The notes: a model not told the origin generated them from the letters alone. A DNA stretch of 64,000 nucleotides from Aspidiotus rigidus (GCA_035079385.1 JAVHKY010000054.1:3573501-3637500); one strand, 5' to 3'. Shown: positions 12,983 through 27,900, numbered from the stretch's first letter. Numbers and translations: made by a program.

Positions 12983-15900
12983 CCAATTGTCCCCTTCTTC
13001 GTCTTTATTTTACCTCGATAATCTCGCAGACCGAAGACCCTGTCCAAAAAACTGACGAAAGAACTAGAATATGATCATTATTTCTGGTGCACCAACAGGA
13101 GGTTATTTTCCCCCTGCACCTCGAAGTGAAGTTTCAGTGGTATACAGAATGGCCCCCAAATCATTTTACATTTTTGTAAGTAGTGAAAAAGTGCACTTTA
13201 AAAAGGCTCTAGCCGGGTAAGGAGAGGGAAAATGGACTTGGTTGAAAAATGTTTCAAATATCCGTCAAAATGCGGCCTAAAAACTCAAAACCCAAGAAAA
13301 TGGTCCCATCCGGTCACCCACATGGGCTGCACAGTCATTTTCAGGCCTAAAATCCAAATGACTGTATCTCAGGCAATAATGATCGCACAGCGATGTAACA
13401 TAGGGACATTTTAGTATATGTGAACGTTCATCCATGGTATTTTTTTCAAAAAAAATCATTCATATTTTCCTTAGTTTCTAGCAATAACAAAACTTCAAAC
13501 TCGAATATTTGAAAAGAATCGGGGGGAGGCACCTGGGGAAAATCATTAATTTCAAGCGCCATATCTTCTACTACTACGTACATTAGTACCATAGTCCTCG
13601 GTGAGGTGGAACATTTCCAAAAAGATCAATATTTAATGAATTTCTGTAATTTTTCCATGAATAGCGGGGTGAGCTACGACTGCTACCGCAATAGACCGCG
13701 TGAAATTAATAGACAATGTTCGAGCTGAAAAATACGCACTCCTCCGTGGGATGAAACGCGAATGTAGATAGACTAAAAATGTATTTCGTTTATCGATTTG
13801 GTCAATTCTTATGTAAACACATCCACGGATTAGGTGGAGTGCGTTAGATTGAGAAAAATAGTTGAAAAATTCTCCAGTCGCTGGAGCAGTCTGAAAACAG
13901 TAAAGAATGAGAATATCCACTTTTTCACCCTGGAGAACAGTGAGTTTTGGTATTTCATTCATCAATTAGGTCGATTATAATGTAAACACGTCCACCGAGT
14001 TCGAAAAAAAGAGTCCAAAAATTCTTCAGTTGCTGGAACGTTCTGGAAATGACAAATAATCGAGGAAATCCACTTTTCCACCCTGGAGGACCGTGAGTTT
14101 TAGTATATTCGTTCATCAATCTTATAATGTAAACATGTCCACCGAGTTTGAAAAAAATAGGTAGTAAAAAAATCCTCCAGTGGCTGGAACAGTCTGGAAA
14201 TAGTAGATAATCAAGAAAATCCACCTTTTCAACCTTGACAACTATTTCTGGCAATTCATCCATTGATTTGGTCAATTCTTTTGAGAACTCGTACACCGAG
14301 TTTTAGAAAAATTGAAAAAATTTCTCTAGTCGTTGGGACGCTCTGGAAATAGTAAAAAACCAAAGATACACACACACCCGTAAGATTCATTTCCTTTACT
14401 TTAAAATGTTGAATGTTTATTTTCGTTCCCCTAAAGTCGTAGTGGTAAAAACTGTGTTACTAGGAGCCGTGCACTTGCATGAAGTGGAGGAATCTCCCCT
14501 CCAGTTGAGGTGACAATGCTTCAAATATTGGAGTTTATGAGCATGGCAATACAAGGAGATGATTGTTTAGAAGGATTCATACTCAAACGAGTAAAAAACG
14601 AGTACAATGCGAGCACCACAGAAAATAAAAGACACGCGGAGCACTTTCGACTGAACAGTCATTATCAACGATAGAAAGCAACTGAACCAACTACTGCTAG
14701 GAAACAAGAACACTAAAGGAAATCATGATTGAACTAGCGAGTCATCGCAATGCGAATCATACTCATAAACTAGTTCAATCAACCCTCATAAGGTATGTAC
14801 CTGTTGAGCACTTTAATGTTGTCACTCTTCAGATGACGAATAACTTCGATGTGCTCCAACGCGATCCGTTTACGATATGAGCTTTCTCGGTGGAGAAGGA
14901 CTACGGACTCCTCTTTGAAACCACGACCGCTGGCAATCAAGTGGTCCGCGAATGCCGATTCACCTATGTTCTTCTTTTCCCACGCCTTTTTGTGTTCGTC
15001 GACTCTTATTTTGAGCTGACGGCCAGTTTCTCCTACATATATCCCATTACAATCACTACACTTCACCCTATATACGCCGCTCCTCTCATTTGGAGGGATC
15101 GGGTCCTTCAAACTAACAAATAGACTTTTAACCGTATTAGGATTATAATACGCGGTCCGGAACCCAAAGGGGCGAAGAACACGCCCCAATTGAGAGGAAA
15201 ACTTCCCCAAGAACGGGAGTCTTATCCAGGTTGCGAATCCCGAGGGAGGGAGGTAGTCAAATCAAGACATTTTCGAGTAATCTTTCCCTGAACCAAGAGG
15301 TCGATGTCTATGTTGACCTGGTTTACTCTGGCCAAGTACTTGATAGTCGATAGCTCCTTATGAAAGGCGGACTGACTCATCGGGATACTAGTCAACCGGT
15401 GGATTGAGCTATTGAATGTTGCAAACGTGTGTGCAACAGGACCAAAAGACTTGCCGTGGACAGTGATATCGGTCGATGTATCTTTTCTGTAAATGGCGAA
15501 TTCATGGACACCGTCTCTTTCGGAGACCGTCAAGTCCAAAAAATTGATAGTAGAACCGCCAACTTCCGACGTGAATTTTATTGAGGAATATTGCTTATTG
15601 AGATACATGAGAAACTCCAAAAGGAGATCTCGGGGACCGGTCTACGCACGTAACACATCATCAACATATCTATGGCAATAATGTACGTGACTCAAGAACA
15701 CCTGGCCAGAGGAGAACAGATCAAATTCAAATTTAGACATAAAGACCTCGGAGATGAGGGCGCCCAAAGGGGAACCAATAGGGATGCCAACTTCCTCTGG
15801 AAACTTGAAAAACTTCTCGTTAAATTTACAAAAATTGGAAGATCAACAGATACCGAGCAGATCGAAAAATTCCGCCAACTCTTCATGGCGAATGTTTGCA

Positions 15901-18900
15901 CGGACTAACAAATTACCCATATGCTGCATCTCAGTAGCACTTGGGATATGCGGGAATAAACCGACCACATCGAATGAACACAGGGTCAAACCCGAAGGCA
16001 CAATATCGTCATTAAGCCTTTCAACCAAGGTTACCGAGTTTTTTACGGTGTAGGGTGACTCAAAATCAACTCTAGCTAGATTTGAACCAACGGTCCAAGT
16101 ATTTCACTAGAGACTACGTGGGGGAAGACACATAGGAAACCACCGGACGCATCGGGGTAACTGTTTTATGGACTTTAGGTAACCCATACAAGAGGGGCAC
16201 AGGGTTAGGCCCGAGGAGCAATTTCTTTGATGATGGAGTTTTAATAAAGAATTCACATTCATTAATAACACGTCTAACCTCCTTCACGTGGCTGGGGAAT
16301 TTGAAACGGTCATTTTCCTTAGCGCCACACTGGTCATCAAGGACCTCGTAGACCTTAGAGACGTAAGAGGGTTTGTCCATAACGACCACAGCAAATCCTG
16401 CTCCATGACCTTCCTCTTTATCCCTTTGATCACCTCACTAACAAGAACATTCATTCTAGGGAGGGGGGGTATCACGGACCAAATCGGCACGAGCTTTCTG
16501 AGTATTAACCCCAGGTCCAATTTTTACGTCGAGATCAGCAACGACGTTAGCCAGAGTCTCGGAATTTTTAGAGGGGGGGGGGAACCCGAATTTTAAGCCC
16601 TTCTCAAGGTGGTTGAGCTCGTCGCTGGTGAACACTACCTGACTACAATTTATGATGCGCGGTCGAAACTGTTGGACAACGTCAACATCAGTACTGTCCT
16701 CCTGGGTAGTCTCAACCGCAAAATTTGTACCGCTGCGACTCGAGGGGAAAAATGTAACAGTATCTTTGATTTTTTAATATTTCCAGAGCGTCCCAACGAC
16801 TAGAGAATTTTTTTCAATTTTTTTAAAACTTGGTGTAAGTGTTCTTACGAGAATCGACCATACCAATGAACGAACAGCCTAAAATTACGGTCGTCCAGGT
16901 TGAAAAAGTGGCCTTCTTCGATTTTCTACGATTTCTAGACCGTTCCAACGACTGGAGAATTGATTGACTATTTTTTTCCAACTTGGCGGACGTATTTACA
17001 TAAAAATTAACCTTATTGACAAAAAGAATAATTATAGAAAATCACGGTTCTCCTGGTTGAAAAAGGTTATTTTTAGACTGTTCCAGCGACTAGAGGATTT
17101 TTTTACTACCTATTTTTTTCAAACTCGGTGGACATGTTTACATTATAAGATTGATGAACGAATATACCAAAACTCACGGTCCTCCAGGGTGGAAAAGTGG
17201 ATTTCCTCGATTATTTGTCATTTCCAGAACGTTCCAGCAACTGGAGAATTTTTGGACTATTTTTTTCGAACTCGGTGGACGTGTTTACATAATAATCGAC
17301 CTATTGATGAATGAAATACCAAAACTCACTGTCCTCCAGGGTGAAAAAGTGGATATTCTAACTTCTCTACTGTTTTCAGACTGTTCCAGCGACTGGAGAA
17401 TTTTTCAACTATTTTTCTCAATCTAACGCACTCCACCTAATCCGTGGATGTGTTTACATAAGAATTGACCAAATCGATAAACGAAGTATATTTTTGGTCT
17501 ATCTACATTCCATTTCATCTCACAAAAGAGTGCGCATTTTTCAGCTCGAACATTGTCTATTAATTTCACGCGGTCTATTGCGGTAGCAGTCGTAGCTCAC
17601 CCCGCTATTCATGGAAAAATCACAGAAATTGATTGAATATTGATTTTTTTGGAAATGTTCCACCTCGTCGAGGACTATGGTACTAATTTAGGGTATGGCG
17701 CTTCAAATGAATGATTTTCCCCAGGTGCCTCCCCCCCGATTGTTTTTAATATTCGAGTTTGAAGTTTTGTTATTGCTAGAAACTAGGGAAAATATGAACG
17801 ATTTTTTTTGAAAAAAATACTATGGATGAACGTTCACATATACCAAAATGTCCCTAAGTTACATTGTTGTGCGATCATTATTACCTGAGATACAGCTATT
17901 TGGATTTTGGGCCTAAAATGACTCTGCAGCCCATGTGGGTGAGCGGATGGGTCCAATTTTTTGGGTTTCGAGTTTTCTCATTGGAGACAACACTTTGACG
18001 GACATTTGAAACATTTTTCGACCAAGGCCATTCCCCCTCCCCGCCTTCTCCCTTTACCCGGCTAGAAGAGCTTTTGCACGCATGCGAAATAAGATGGAAA
18101 ACGTGAGAAAAATCGCTTTGATTCTTAAAATTTTTAAAATGATGGTCAGTGTTGGCCAGTTGGCCAGACACAACGTGATCTGATTCTCGAAAGACACACA
18201 CACGTTCCGAACTTTCTGAACCGCTCCACAGTTTGTGCATCGACGTTTCAACGGCCTACGCGCTAATGACGAAGAGCCTCAAGTGACTTTTTGGGCCACC
18301 ATGGTAAGTGTAAAGTGACTTTTGGGCCACCCTTTACTCTGCGAAAGAAAAATATCCCGCAATGCTGAGAAAACTATTTCCTCGCACAGATAACCCCCCT
18401 GCATCCTTATTCCATTTTAGCTACCCCATCTTTCAAAGTGAAATATGTCCTGTACGTGCATAATTAGCCTTAAGTTTCACTCACCCCCAGCGGTCCATAA
18501 AGCATTCGGAATATAGAGCTTTTTATATGCGTCATGTACGCAACTGGAGATAAACTGATCATGAGTCGAATTTTTGAATTGTATTCCGGTCTCGTTGAGG
18601 CCATCACGTAAAACATGGTTGTTCCCATCGAATGCCCGATATAATACAGATCGCGGTGTCTAGTTTTCGCTAAAATGTAGTCGATCGATGCAGGAAGGTC
18701 GTAAACTCCCATTTCATGCCAACTGTCCGCAAATGTAACCAAACATATACAATTCATATGTACATACAGTACCTAATATAAATATGATAATAATTTCGAG
18801 ATAGATTATAAATTCAATAGGTCGCAGAGAACGTTCTTTACTGATTGCTCAATTATGAGGCCTATACTGCAGTTGACCAATATTCTTCGTTGGTCGTAGG

Positions 18901-21900
18901 CCTGACTCATACGCATATCACGAACAGATTGATGAACTCACCTGAACTGCCAATATTTAGCTTTATCTGTAGATAATCGAACGTGTCTCTTGGAGTAAAT
19001 CGATCCGCGAGCATTTCCCATCCATACGTCATAACCGCTGTCGGCGAGGATATAACCTGCAATTTCATAGTTATGCTGAGAATGTTTGCGAAGAAAAGAA
19101 TAATCTGTGAACTTAATTTCCTTTGAAGGACAAACGACACTTTTATTTCGATATTTTTACGAGTCGAGTGTACATTACCTACCTCAATAGTTCGAATTTG
19201 CGTAATTAATTAAGGCAACACGCGTGAACCTTCTCATGTAGGTTATGAACGAGAAAATTACAGTTGTTTCGCTGTTGCATATTATTAGTATAGATATAAA
19301 ATATATTTTATGAGATACTAGTGAAGTACTCGTGTTTTTTTTTTTCAAATGACTCTTGAGAAAAGAAGACATTGTTCCCGCGGATCTACGAGAGATGAAA
19401 GGCGAAAGAAACTCGTTTATGAAAAGTAAGAACTACAAAAGATTAACTTGGGTTAGGTTCTTATAATTATTAGAAACTCATGTACGTACAATTCTTTTTT
19501 ATCAGTTAGCATACAAGAATAATTTAGGCTTGAGATGAATCCGGTAGCACTAAGATTCAAGGGGTTTGGAAAACACCTCAAAACATTCAATCGTCTGATG
19601 AGACCACTGGTTAATGGCATTCGATATTATACTCGCACTCAAAGTCTAACGCACGCGTGTTCTTATGACCATTTTGTGTAGGCAGCGTTGTACAAAACTC
19701 ACAGATGAAATTACGAGTTGCGCGAACATCATAAGCAGACGAGCGTCAAAGGGTTGGTACTCATCGAATTAGTGTTTTTGTTCCTGTGTAAACAAGTGAC
19801 TAAAATTCACCTCTGAAGTACTATATGTACATAGCTGAGTGGAGTAAAGTGGCATGACAATGTTGAGGGGGGGGCAAAAAATTTCGATATTCGAGCTGTA
19901 GATATAGTTATTTAAAGGAGACAGCTAGAAAAGGGTGTAACGTCATTAAGAAGACTAGGAAATATTTTGACATGTATATATCTTTGGGCTAAGGGTCTGC
20001 CAGAAATCTGTGTAACGTGACGAGACGCTTTATGACTTGACCTACTTTGAGGACTTTAGAAATTCGACCTTTAGCCTTCATTATTTTACGCCGTAACTAG
20101 GCTGGTATAACGTTTATCTTTCATTATATAGGCCTAATATACAGTATACTAGACTTACACTAGACTAAGAAGGAGCGAGTGAGCCCCGAATGCTACTTAG
20201 CTTAAAATATTGTACACTAGACTCATACTAGGTTATAATATAATACATTAAGGGCCTCTCAGCAATGAGCCAATGGAGCTGGATGTTGTGGGTCAAATCA
20301 TTGATGGCTTGTTCCCACAGCAGCCACCACCAATGGTAACGTTACCAGTAGTAGAAGAGGATGGTATATCCCTCCTAGGTACCGAGGAGGTAGATGCAGC
20401 AATCAATAGACTACGGGGTAAGTATTGGAAGGCTCCGGGCCCGCATGAGATTCCGAATCCCGTCTGGAGTGCCATACATTCAGTTGACCCAGCACTGCTT
20501 GTATGCGGCAATTTCTGGGGGACTGTTCCCTGTGCGATGGAAGAAAGCCAGGCTAGCGTTGATTGATAGGAAGGATAAACTACCTGGTCTACCATCCTCT
20601 TATCGTCTACTTCGTCTGATGGACAATGTTGGGAACCTCCTGGAAAGAGTGATAGCCAATCGACTGGAGAGCTATCTGAAAGAAAGAGATATAATCTCTA
20701 GTAGCCAGTACGGCTGCACATCAAATACTGGGATCCGTCTGAAGAGGATAGCCGAGTCAGCGGTTGCTATCCGTCAGTTTTGCGCAGCCGTCAGCCTCGA
20801 TATAAGAAATGCGTTCAATTAAACGAAGAACGCTTCTGCGGCGTATTAACAGTTCCTTTTTCTGAAATTTCGGAAGTAACGTGCTTCATTTTCCTCTCAT
20901 ATTTGGTTTCTTCGTCGGTGTTTAGTGTTGCATTTGAAGCCCAAGTTCGTTAAATTCCGGTTTTATTCCGATTGTAAGATTACGACTAAGAAACTGGAAA
21001 ATTATATGAGGGAGAAGTGGATAAGAACAGAGTTGCGAAGATGGTATGGTAAATTTAATATTACGACTAGATTAAACCTTATGGTCCATTCGAGACTCTC
21101 CGGTATGCTCTTCCCCTTTGAGTTTGATTACTTTATGCGGGACGTCAATTTAAAGTGTCGGAAGTTTGAGGTGAACTTGAAGGAGAAGAAGAATAAGAAG
21201 TTATCCTCCCTAATGAAGGTTAATGATGAGGTGGTCGAGGAAGGGGTGAGTGACGGTGTTGTCGTTCATAAATTCCACCCCCCTCATAAATAATAATCAC
21301 GTAGTGTTTAATAGTGACGAAACTGCCCTCCTTGAGAAAGGTTTGAAATTCAGTTTACCTCCCCTCAAGGAGGATGAAACCTTGGCGAATGTTGTTGCGG
21401 AACATACAGTTAAAATTGGTCCTGGTTTTAATACCCAGAAAGTTTGTGCCGAATTAGTCCGTAATAACCCATTCCCACGCATGAGTAATAAATTGGGAGG
21501 AGTGATTCAAGGTTTGAGGAGGAAGATGAAAGAGGGAGATTTAATCGTCACTAAGGCTGACAAGGGCAATGCTGTTGTGGTAATGGAGAAGTCCGCGCCT
21601 ATTCTTCTACGGTCCATAAAGTCCTCCAGCAGTGTGGTGCTAAAGACAGTGAGGATTTCAGTTTTCCTAAGCACGTTAAAGAAGTTAGGAGTGTCGTCAA
21701 CAGGAGTGACGCTATTATCAAAACTCCTGCTTTGAAAAAAGCCCTCCTTGTTCCTAACCCCACACTACCCCTCCTCTACGGGCTGCCCAAAGTGCATAAG
21801 AACAATACCCCGATGCGACCCGTTGTTTCTTTCGTCTCCTCCCCCACCTACCTCTTTGTCAAATTCCTGGACCGTTGGTTCAAAAATCGCATTGATTTTG

Positions 21901-24900
21901 AATCTCCTCATTCGGTCTTGAATTCGGCCTCTTTAACTGACGTTCTGAAGGGTGTAAGTCTTCCCCAGAGAACGACCATCTGCTCATTTGATGTTGTTGG
22001 TTTGTCCCCGAATATTCCTAAGGCTGTTACTATCCAGCGTATGGGTAAGCTACTCGTCAAAGCCAATATTCCTCACAATGAGCTTCAGGAATTTTTCGAT
22101 CTTCTGAATAATTGCTGGTCCCCCCAACTACTGTAAATTAGAAGGAAAATTTTTCGAGTTTCCTGATGAAGTAGGGATCTTTATTGGATCACCTTTAGGC
22201 TACCTCATCTCCGAAATTTTCATGTCTAAGTTTGAACTTGACCTCTTTTCCTCGAACCAGGTGTTACTTAATCATATTCACTATTGGCGCAGGTACTTTG
22301 ATGACGTTCTATGTACCTGGACTGGTCCCCCAGATCTCCTTGGTGAGTTTCTGAGGTATCTCAATTCCTGGTACCCTTCCATCAAATTCACGTTGGAAAT
22401 AGGGGTATTTTCCATTAACTTTTTGGATTTATCGATCTCTATAATAGACGGTATCCATAAGTTTGGAATTTACAGGAAAGATACTACGACCGATGTTTTA
22501 GTCCACGGTGGTTCGTTCGGTCCTGTTGCTCATAAGATGGCTGCTTTTCACAGCCTTGTTCACAGACTGACTCGTATTCCCTTAAGTCAGTCTGTTTTCA
22601 AGAAAGAGTTACTCACAATAAAACACCTGGCCAGAGTGAATGGGGTCAATGTCGATGTTGACGTGATGGTTCGGAGGACAGTTACGAGGAGCCTTCTTGA
22701 TTCCACCACCTCGCTCCCCCGAGACACGATCCGTGATCGCCGTTTGCGTTGGGTCAGTCTCCCTTTCTTGGGGAAGTTCTCCCTCCAATTGGGTCGTACC
22801 CTCCGCCCGTTTGGCTTCAGACCCGCGTTTTACAACCCTAGCACAGTCAAAAGGTTGTTTGTGAGACTGAAGGACATGGCGTCCTCGACGAAGAAACTAA
22901 GATGAGAAGAAAATGAAGCACGTTGCTTCCGAACGCCCGTTTGGCTTCAGACTCGCGTTTTACAACCCTACCACAGTCAAGAGGTTGTTTGTGAGATTGA
23001 AGGACCCCCATACCTGTTGATGAGAGGAGTGGTGTTTACAAGTTGGAATGTGGGGATTGTGGAGGCTCTAATATTGGTGAGACCCGCCGCCAAATGAAAG
23101 TTAGAGTAGCTAAGCACCTGAAGTCTTGGAAGAAGGGACACTTAGGGGAGTCAGCATTTGCTGATCATTTAATAAACAGTGACCACAGCTTCCGCAGATT
23201 TCATCCTTCTTGAGGGGAAGTAAACTGAATTTCAAACCTTTCTCAAGGAGGGCAATTTCGTCACTATTGAACACTACCTGACTATTATTTATGAAAGGGG
23301 GATGGAACTTATGAACGACAACACCGTCACTCACCCCTTCCTCAACCACCTCACCATTAACCTTCATTAGGGAGGACAACTTCTTATTCTTCTTCTCCTT
23401 CAAGTTCACCTCAAATTTCCGACACTTTAAATTGACGTCCCGCATAAAGTAATCAAACTCAAGGGGGAGGAGCATACCGGAAAGTCTCGAATGGACCATA
23501 AGGTTTAATCTAGTCGTAATATTAAATTTACCATACCATCTTCGCAACTCTGTTCTTATCCACTTCTCCCTCATATAATTTTTCAGTTTCTTAGTCGTAA
23601 TCTTACAATCGGAATAAACCGGAATTTAACGAACTTAGGCTTCAAATGCAACACAAAACACCGACGAAGAAACTAAGATGAGAAGAAAATGAAGCACGTT
23701 GCTTCCGAACGCCCGTTTGGCTTCAGACTCGCGTTTTACAACCCTACCACAGTCAAGCGGTTGTTTGTGAGATTGACCCCCATACCTGTTGATGAGAGGA
23801 GTGGTGTTTACAAGTTGGAATGTGGAGATTGAGGAGGCTTTTATATTGGTAAGGCCAGCCGCGAAATGTAAGTTAGAGTAGCTGAGCACCTGAAGTCTTG
23901 GGAGAAGGGACGCTTGGGGGAGTCAGCTCTTGCTGATCATTTAATAAACAGTGGCCACAGCTTCCGCGAGGGATCCGAAAAGCTCCTCTATGAGGAGAAT
24001 TCCTATCGTAAGCGCATCGCCCTCGAGTATATAGAGATAATGCGTCATCTAAACATCGACGGTATCACTGTACTCAACTCGTACATTCCGGAAGATGGCC
24101 TGATCGAACTGGTTTATGATTCACCCCGCAATTTCTCGTTTGGACAATCTTAATACCTTGCTCTTGTTTTCTGTTCGTCAGTTGCTTTCATTTCAGGCTT
24201 GAAGATGGTTTATGTAGAGGATATTGGAAGCTTTTGTGGACGCAGGAGTGCCCGCATACCTGCTCAGCATGATCAGCAGCTATCTTAGCTGCCCTGAAAT
24301 CCAAGCAGAGACGTCTGCTGGTACAGTAAAGCGCTCTGTTACTTGTGGGGTGCCGCAGGGGTCGGTCCTTGAGCCGCTTTTGTGGTGCGGCGCCTTTAAT
24401 GAGATATTTGAGGTGAAGCTGCCACCGGGGGTTAAGCTCATCTGCTATGCGCATGTTCCCTGGTGGTGTGCACTTCTGAAACAACTTTCGCGGTGGAGAG
24501 CAGGGGAAACCGGGAGCTCTAGAGGTAGTGACGCGTTGGATCCAGTCGGCTGGACTCGAACTAGCAGCTGATAAGACGGAGGCCATTTTATTCACGACCC
24601 GTCGGAGTTCAGTCCACCCAACTTTGGAAATAGCAACCAAGAAGCAGATGAAGTACCTGGGCATCTCGTTTGACTCGACGCTGAGCTTCAGGCACCAGCG
24701 GGTCGGGTACTAAGCCGTCTGATGAGGAACCTAGGGAGGACTGAGAGAAGCAATGATGAGCACCGCCTTGTCGATCCTCCTATATGGTGCGCCAGAATGG
24801 GCCGACTCCATGAAGATATCATACAGAAGGAGAGAGATAAAGATCCAGAGGTGTGTCAGTGCCTACCGCACTGTCTCGACGGAGGTCTTTGCATATTAGC

Positions 24901-27900
24901 ACGTTCACCACCAATCGAGCTCCTTGCTGAGGAGAGAGCGGTGGTGTTCAAAGCTAAGAGGACAACGACGAGCAACCAAGAAACTCTGCGGGTCAAGCAG
25001 GAGGTCAGGCGCGCTCGCTTGTAGAATGGGAAGCAAAAATTGCCCACAGTGAGCTGGGTACATGGACAACCCGTATGCTAATACGCGACCTTGATAAGTG
25101 GATGAACCGACACCATGGTCAGCTAAACTTTTACCTGACGCAGGTGTAAAGCGGTTACGGCTGCTTCAACAAGTACCTTCACGAGAAGTTAAAGAAAGTT
25201 GAGCATGCGACATGTTCCCACTGTAACCAAGAGCGGGATGATGGACCAGAACACACTTTATTTGAGTGTAAGGCGTGGAGGCGTGAGCGGGACAAACTTA
25301 GTCGGTCTCTTCAAGAGATCGGGGTAGATGAAGCGCTTGACCCGAGAAAACGGTTCTCAAATGCTGTGACTCGATTTTTAACGCCCTTCTGGAGCTGTCT
25401 TTTCTTCAGGAGACCCTAATACGAGTTGAGTACACGAATTCGGTGAAGCCGTTGCCGAATCTGTGAATTTGGCAAAAAAGTTGCCAATTCTACGGATTCG
25501 GCAATTGCACGATTTAGGCGTAACATATACATAATTCAATGTTTTTTCATGAAAAATAGAGAAATGTGCTTGATCTTTTTCAATCTTAAATTTATGCCAA
25601 AGGCCCTGAAACCAGCTTTTTCTACTCGCCGTCCATCGTCCATGAGGAATTTTACAATTTCTTTATAACCTTCAGTCTTTAAAAAATTTCCGACTTCCGT
25701 TCTATGTATACCAGCAAGAGCAATTACACAAATTTTGACCTTTGAACTATGTATGAAGAAGTGGATTTGAAAAAGTTTCCATTGTACCATGTTGGGATAT
25801 CCGGAGGAGGCTTCGGGGAAATATAGATTCTCGGAAATTGAAGAAATCGGGCTTATTCGCCCTCATATATGAAGGACTGCGGGTTGAAAAAATGTCGATT
25901 TCCGAGTTATTATGAAGAGGAGGTCATAAAACGGGAGTCGACAGACTTGGGAAAAATTTCGAACTTTGGAATCGTATATAACAAGTTCTGAAATGTGTAT
26001 ACCAGGAGAATCTCTTGAAAAAAGTTTTACCTTCAAACTTGGCGGTGCTGTAGATATCAAGAAAAAACTTTTAAAAATCCCTCCTGCTTCTCTGATCACC
26101 TTCATCAATAGAGCACATGAGTTTTTGTTTTATGCTTAACTGAAGACTTGAAATGACTTTTCTTCTTCTCTTCTCTTTCGAGCTATAAGGCTCTTTCTTC
26201 ATCCGCTCTCCTGTCAAAATTCTTGGATGATGTCACACCCTAATGATATCGAACGTTGATGACATCATTTTTTTCCAGGTGAATCATCTCCCCCTTCTAT
26301 CCTTCTATCCTTCGTCGAAATAATTGTACCATCAAGCTACAAGCAAAGTCTCATTTCCTCTGTTCGAGTCAAAATCCAAACTTTCTCTCACTACGCGATG
26401 CTCAGTGCTTAAAGTTTCTCCGACCTCCTCGGAATTTGAAACTGATTTCGAGCTGTATAGCATCTACATTATTATATTATACAAACATAGATGTTTTCCG
26501 CTCTCCTCGAATGAAGTTTCAGCCGCCAAACTGCTAGGGTTCTCGTGTTTCCTACAAAACTTTCAACTCTTCAATTCCTCTACGTAGGTAATGAGAAAAA
26601 AAGCTGGAGTTATTCATTGGAGACTATTCATCAACAAATGACAATAATGCAGCTTGCAATCTGTTACCTTCATTCTGTTGTCGCGATGATTTTATTTATC
26701 TCGAGTTATTTATCATAAATAAGCAAACCTTCGACTGAAATTGGTGCGCGGGATTTTCTGGCATTGTAATGTATACTCCAACTTTTTTTTCTCCCTTTCC
26801 TCTTAATAGGCAAAGATAGATTTTGTAGTAAGTGCTCGCTTGTTGACCTAGAATAACTAGTTTGTACGATATCGTCACTAGACTATTTATACTCGTACAC
26901 AATATATGCACTTGTAATAACTTTACTCGATATTCACTAATACTTTATTGTCGAGAGGCATCGTGAATTTATTTGCAAAAATTCTACACATCGGGAGGTG
27001 AAAAATATACGTCTCACCTTTTTAAAACATTATCCGTACGTTGTCCTCTACTCATTTCACCATCATTAGGTTCACCATACAGGTGTCAATAAAACAAATG
27101 TTATTTCAATCAAACGTTCTTAGAGACATATTTGGGTTAAGGAAGGCCTAATTAAATTCTATTTGGAAATGAAATAAGTCATTATGTGCCCGCTGTACGA
27201 ATTCAATACGATGATTAGCATATTTTCCACTTAGATACTTATTCGCTGTAGTTCACAATGTTATAGAATGAACATTTTGGTTATAGATTCTGAACGATTA
27301 TTATTCTTGGAAGTTTAATTTGAAATTGCCAATCATGGAGCGAAGGCTCAACCACAATGACAGCTGATGGATATAAGATCAATTTTTAAATATGAGTGTG
27401 TATGATTTTATGACTTTCAAATTTGTGCTCTAATTTTCAAAATTATCTGTCGTTCGGTGTTTGCCCCCGTCCCCAAAACTCAAGAGACCTTCAGCCTCCG
27501 GATCAGAATTTAGTTTCCAAAAATGGAACAGCTGTATTTCTGTGGATAAAATTTGGTGCAATACACCTACTGCACATGAATATAAGTCGGAATCATGTTT
27601 CGAAAAAGTTGCCCATCGCTAAATCCTCCTCGAAGAAATATGATGACTTCCTCTATTTTTCCTATTATACCGTTTTAGTGTGCGTTCTATCACCGTCTTG
27701 TTATGTACCTTCATATTCACATATTCCACCACACGAAAGCAATATGCGTTGTGCCGTATGTTGCGCAAGCTTGTTCGCATTACCTATGAGATATTGGGGG
27801 AAAATTAGCTCGCACATCTCTCAAAAATCTACCTTCAGAATGACTTTCTCCCACTACATTCTCTTGAGCCTTTCTTGGCACCAAAAAGTATTTCTGACTA

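Larger units (their letters stand above)
13190..18075. mobile_element. Large foldback element 1 with tandem-repeat arms
   Basis: Two arms of about 1.2-1.3 kb, roughly 13190-14371 and 16760-18075, are inverted copies of each other. The outer ends share TCTAGCCGGGTAA, and the inner ends share GTCGTTGGGACGCTCTGGAA (plus strand from 14331; inverted at 16780-16801). Each arm holds about four units with a period near 150 bp, marked by CCACTTTTTCACCCTGGAG, GTAAACACGTCCACCGAG and TTCTCCAGTCGCTGGA. The 2.4-kb loop holds a decayed Penelope-like element. This layout resembles Foldback or Galileo-type DNA transposons. No transposase is seen, so it is non-autonomous or its loop has been replaced. It lies in lipase intron 4. 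Confidence 0.8.
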
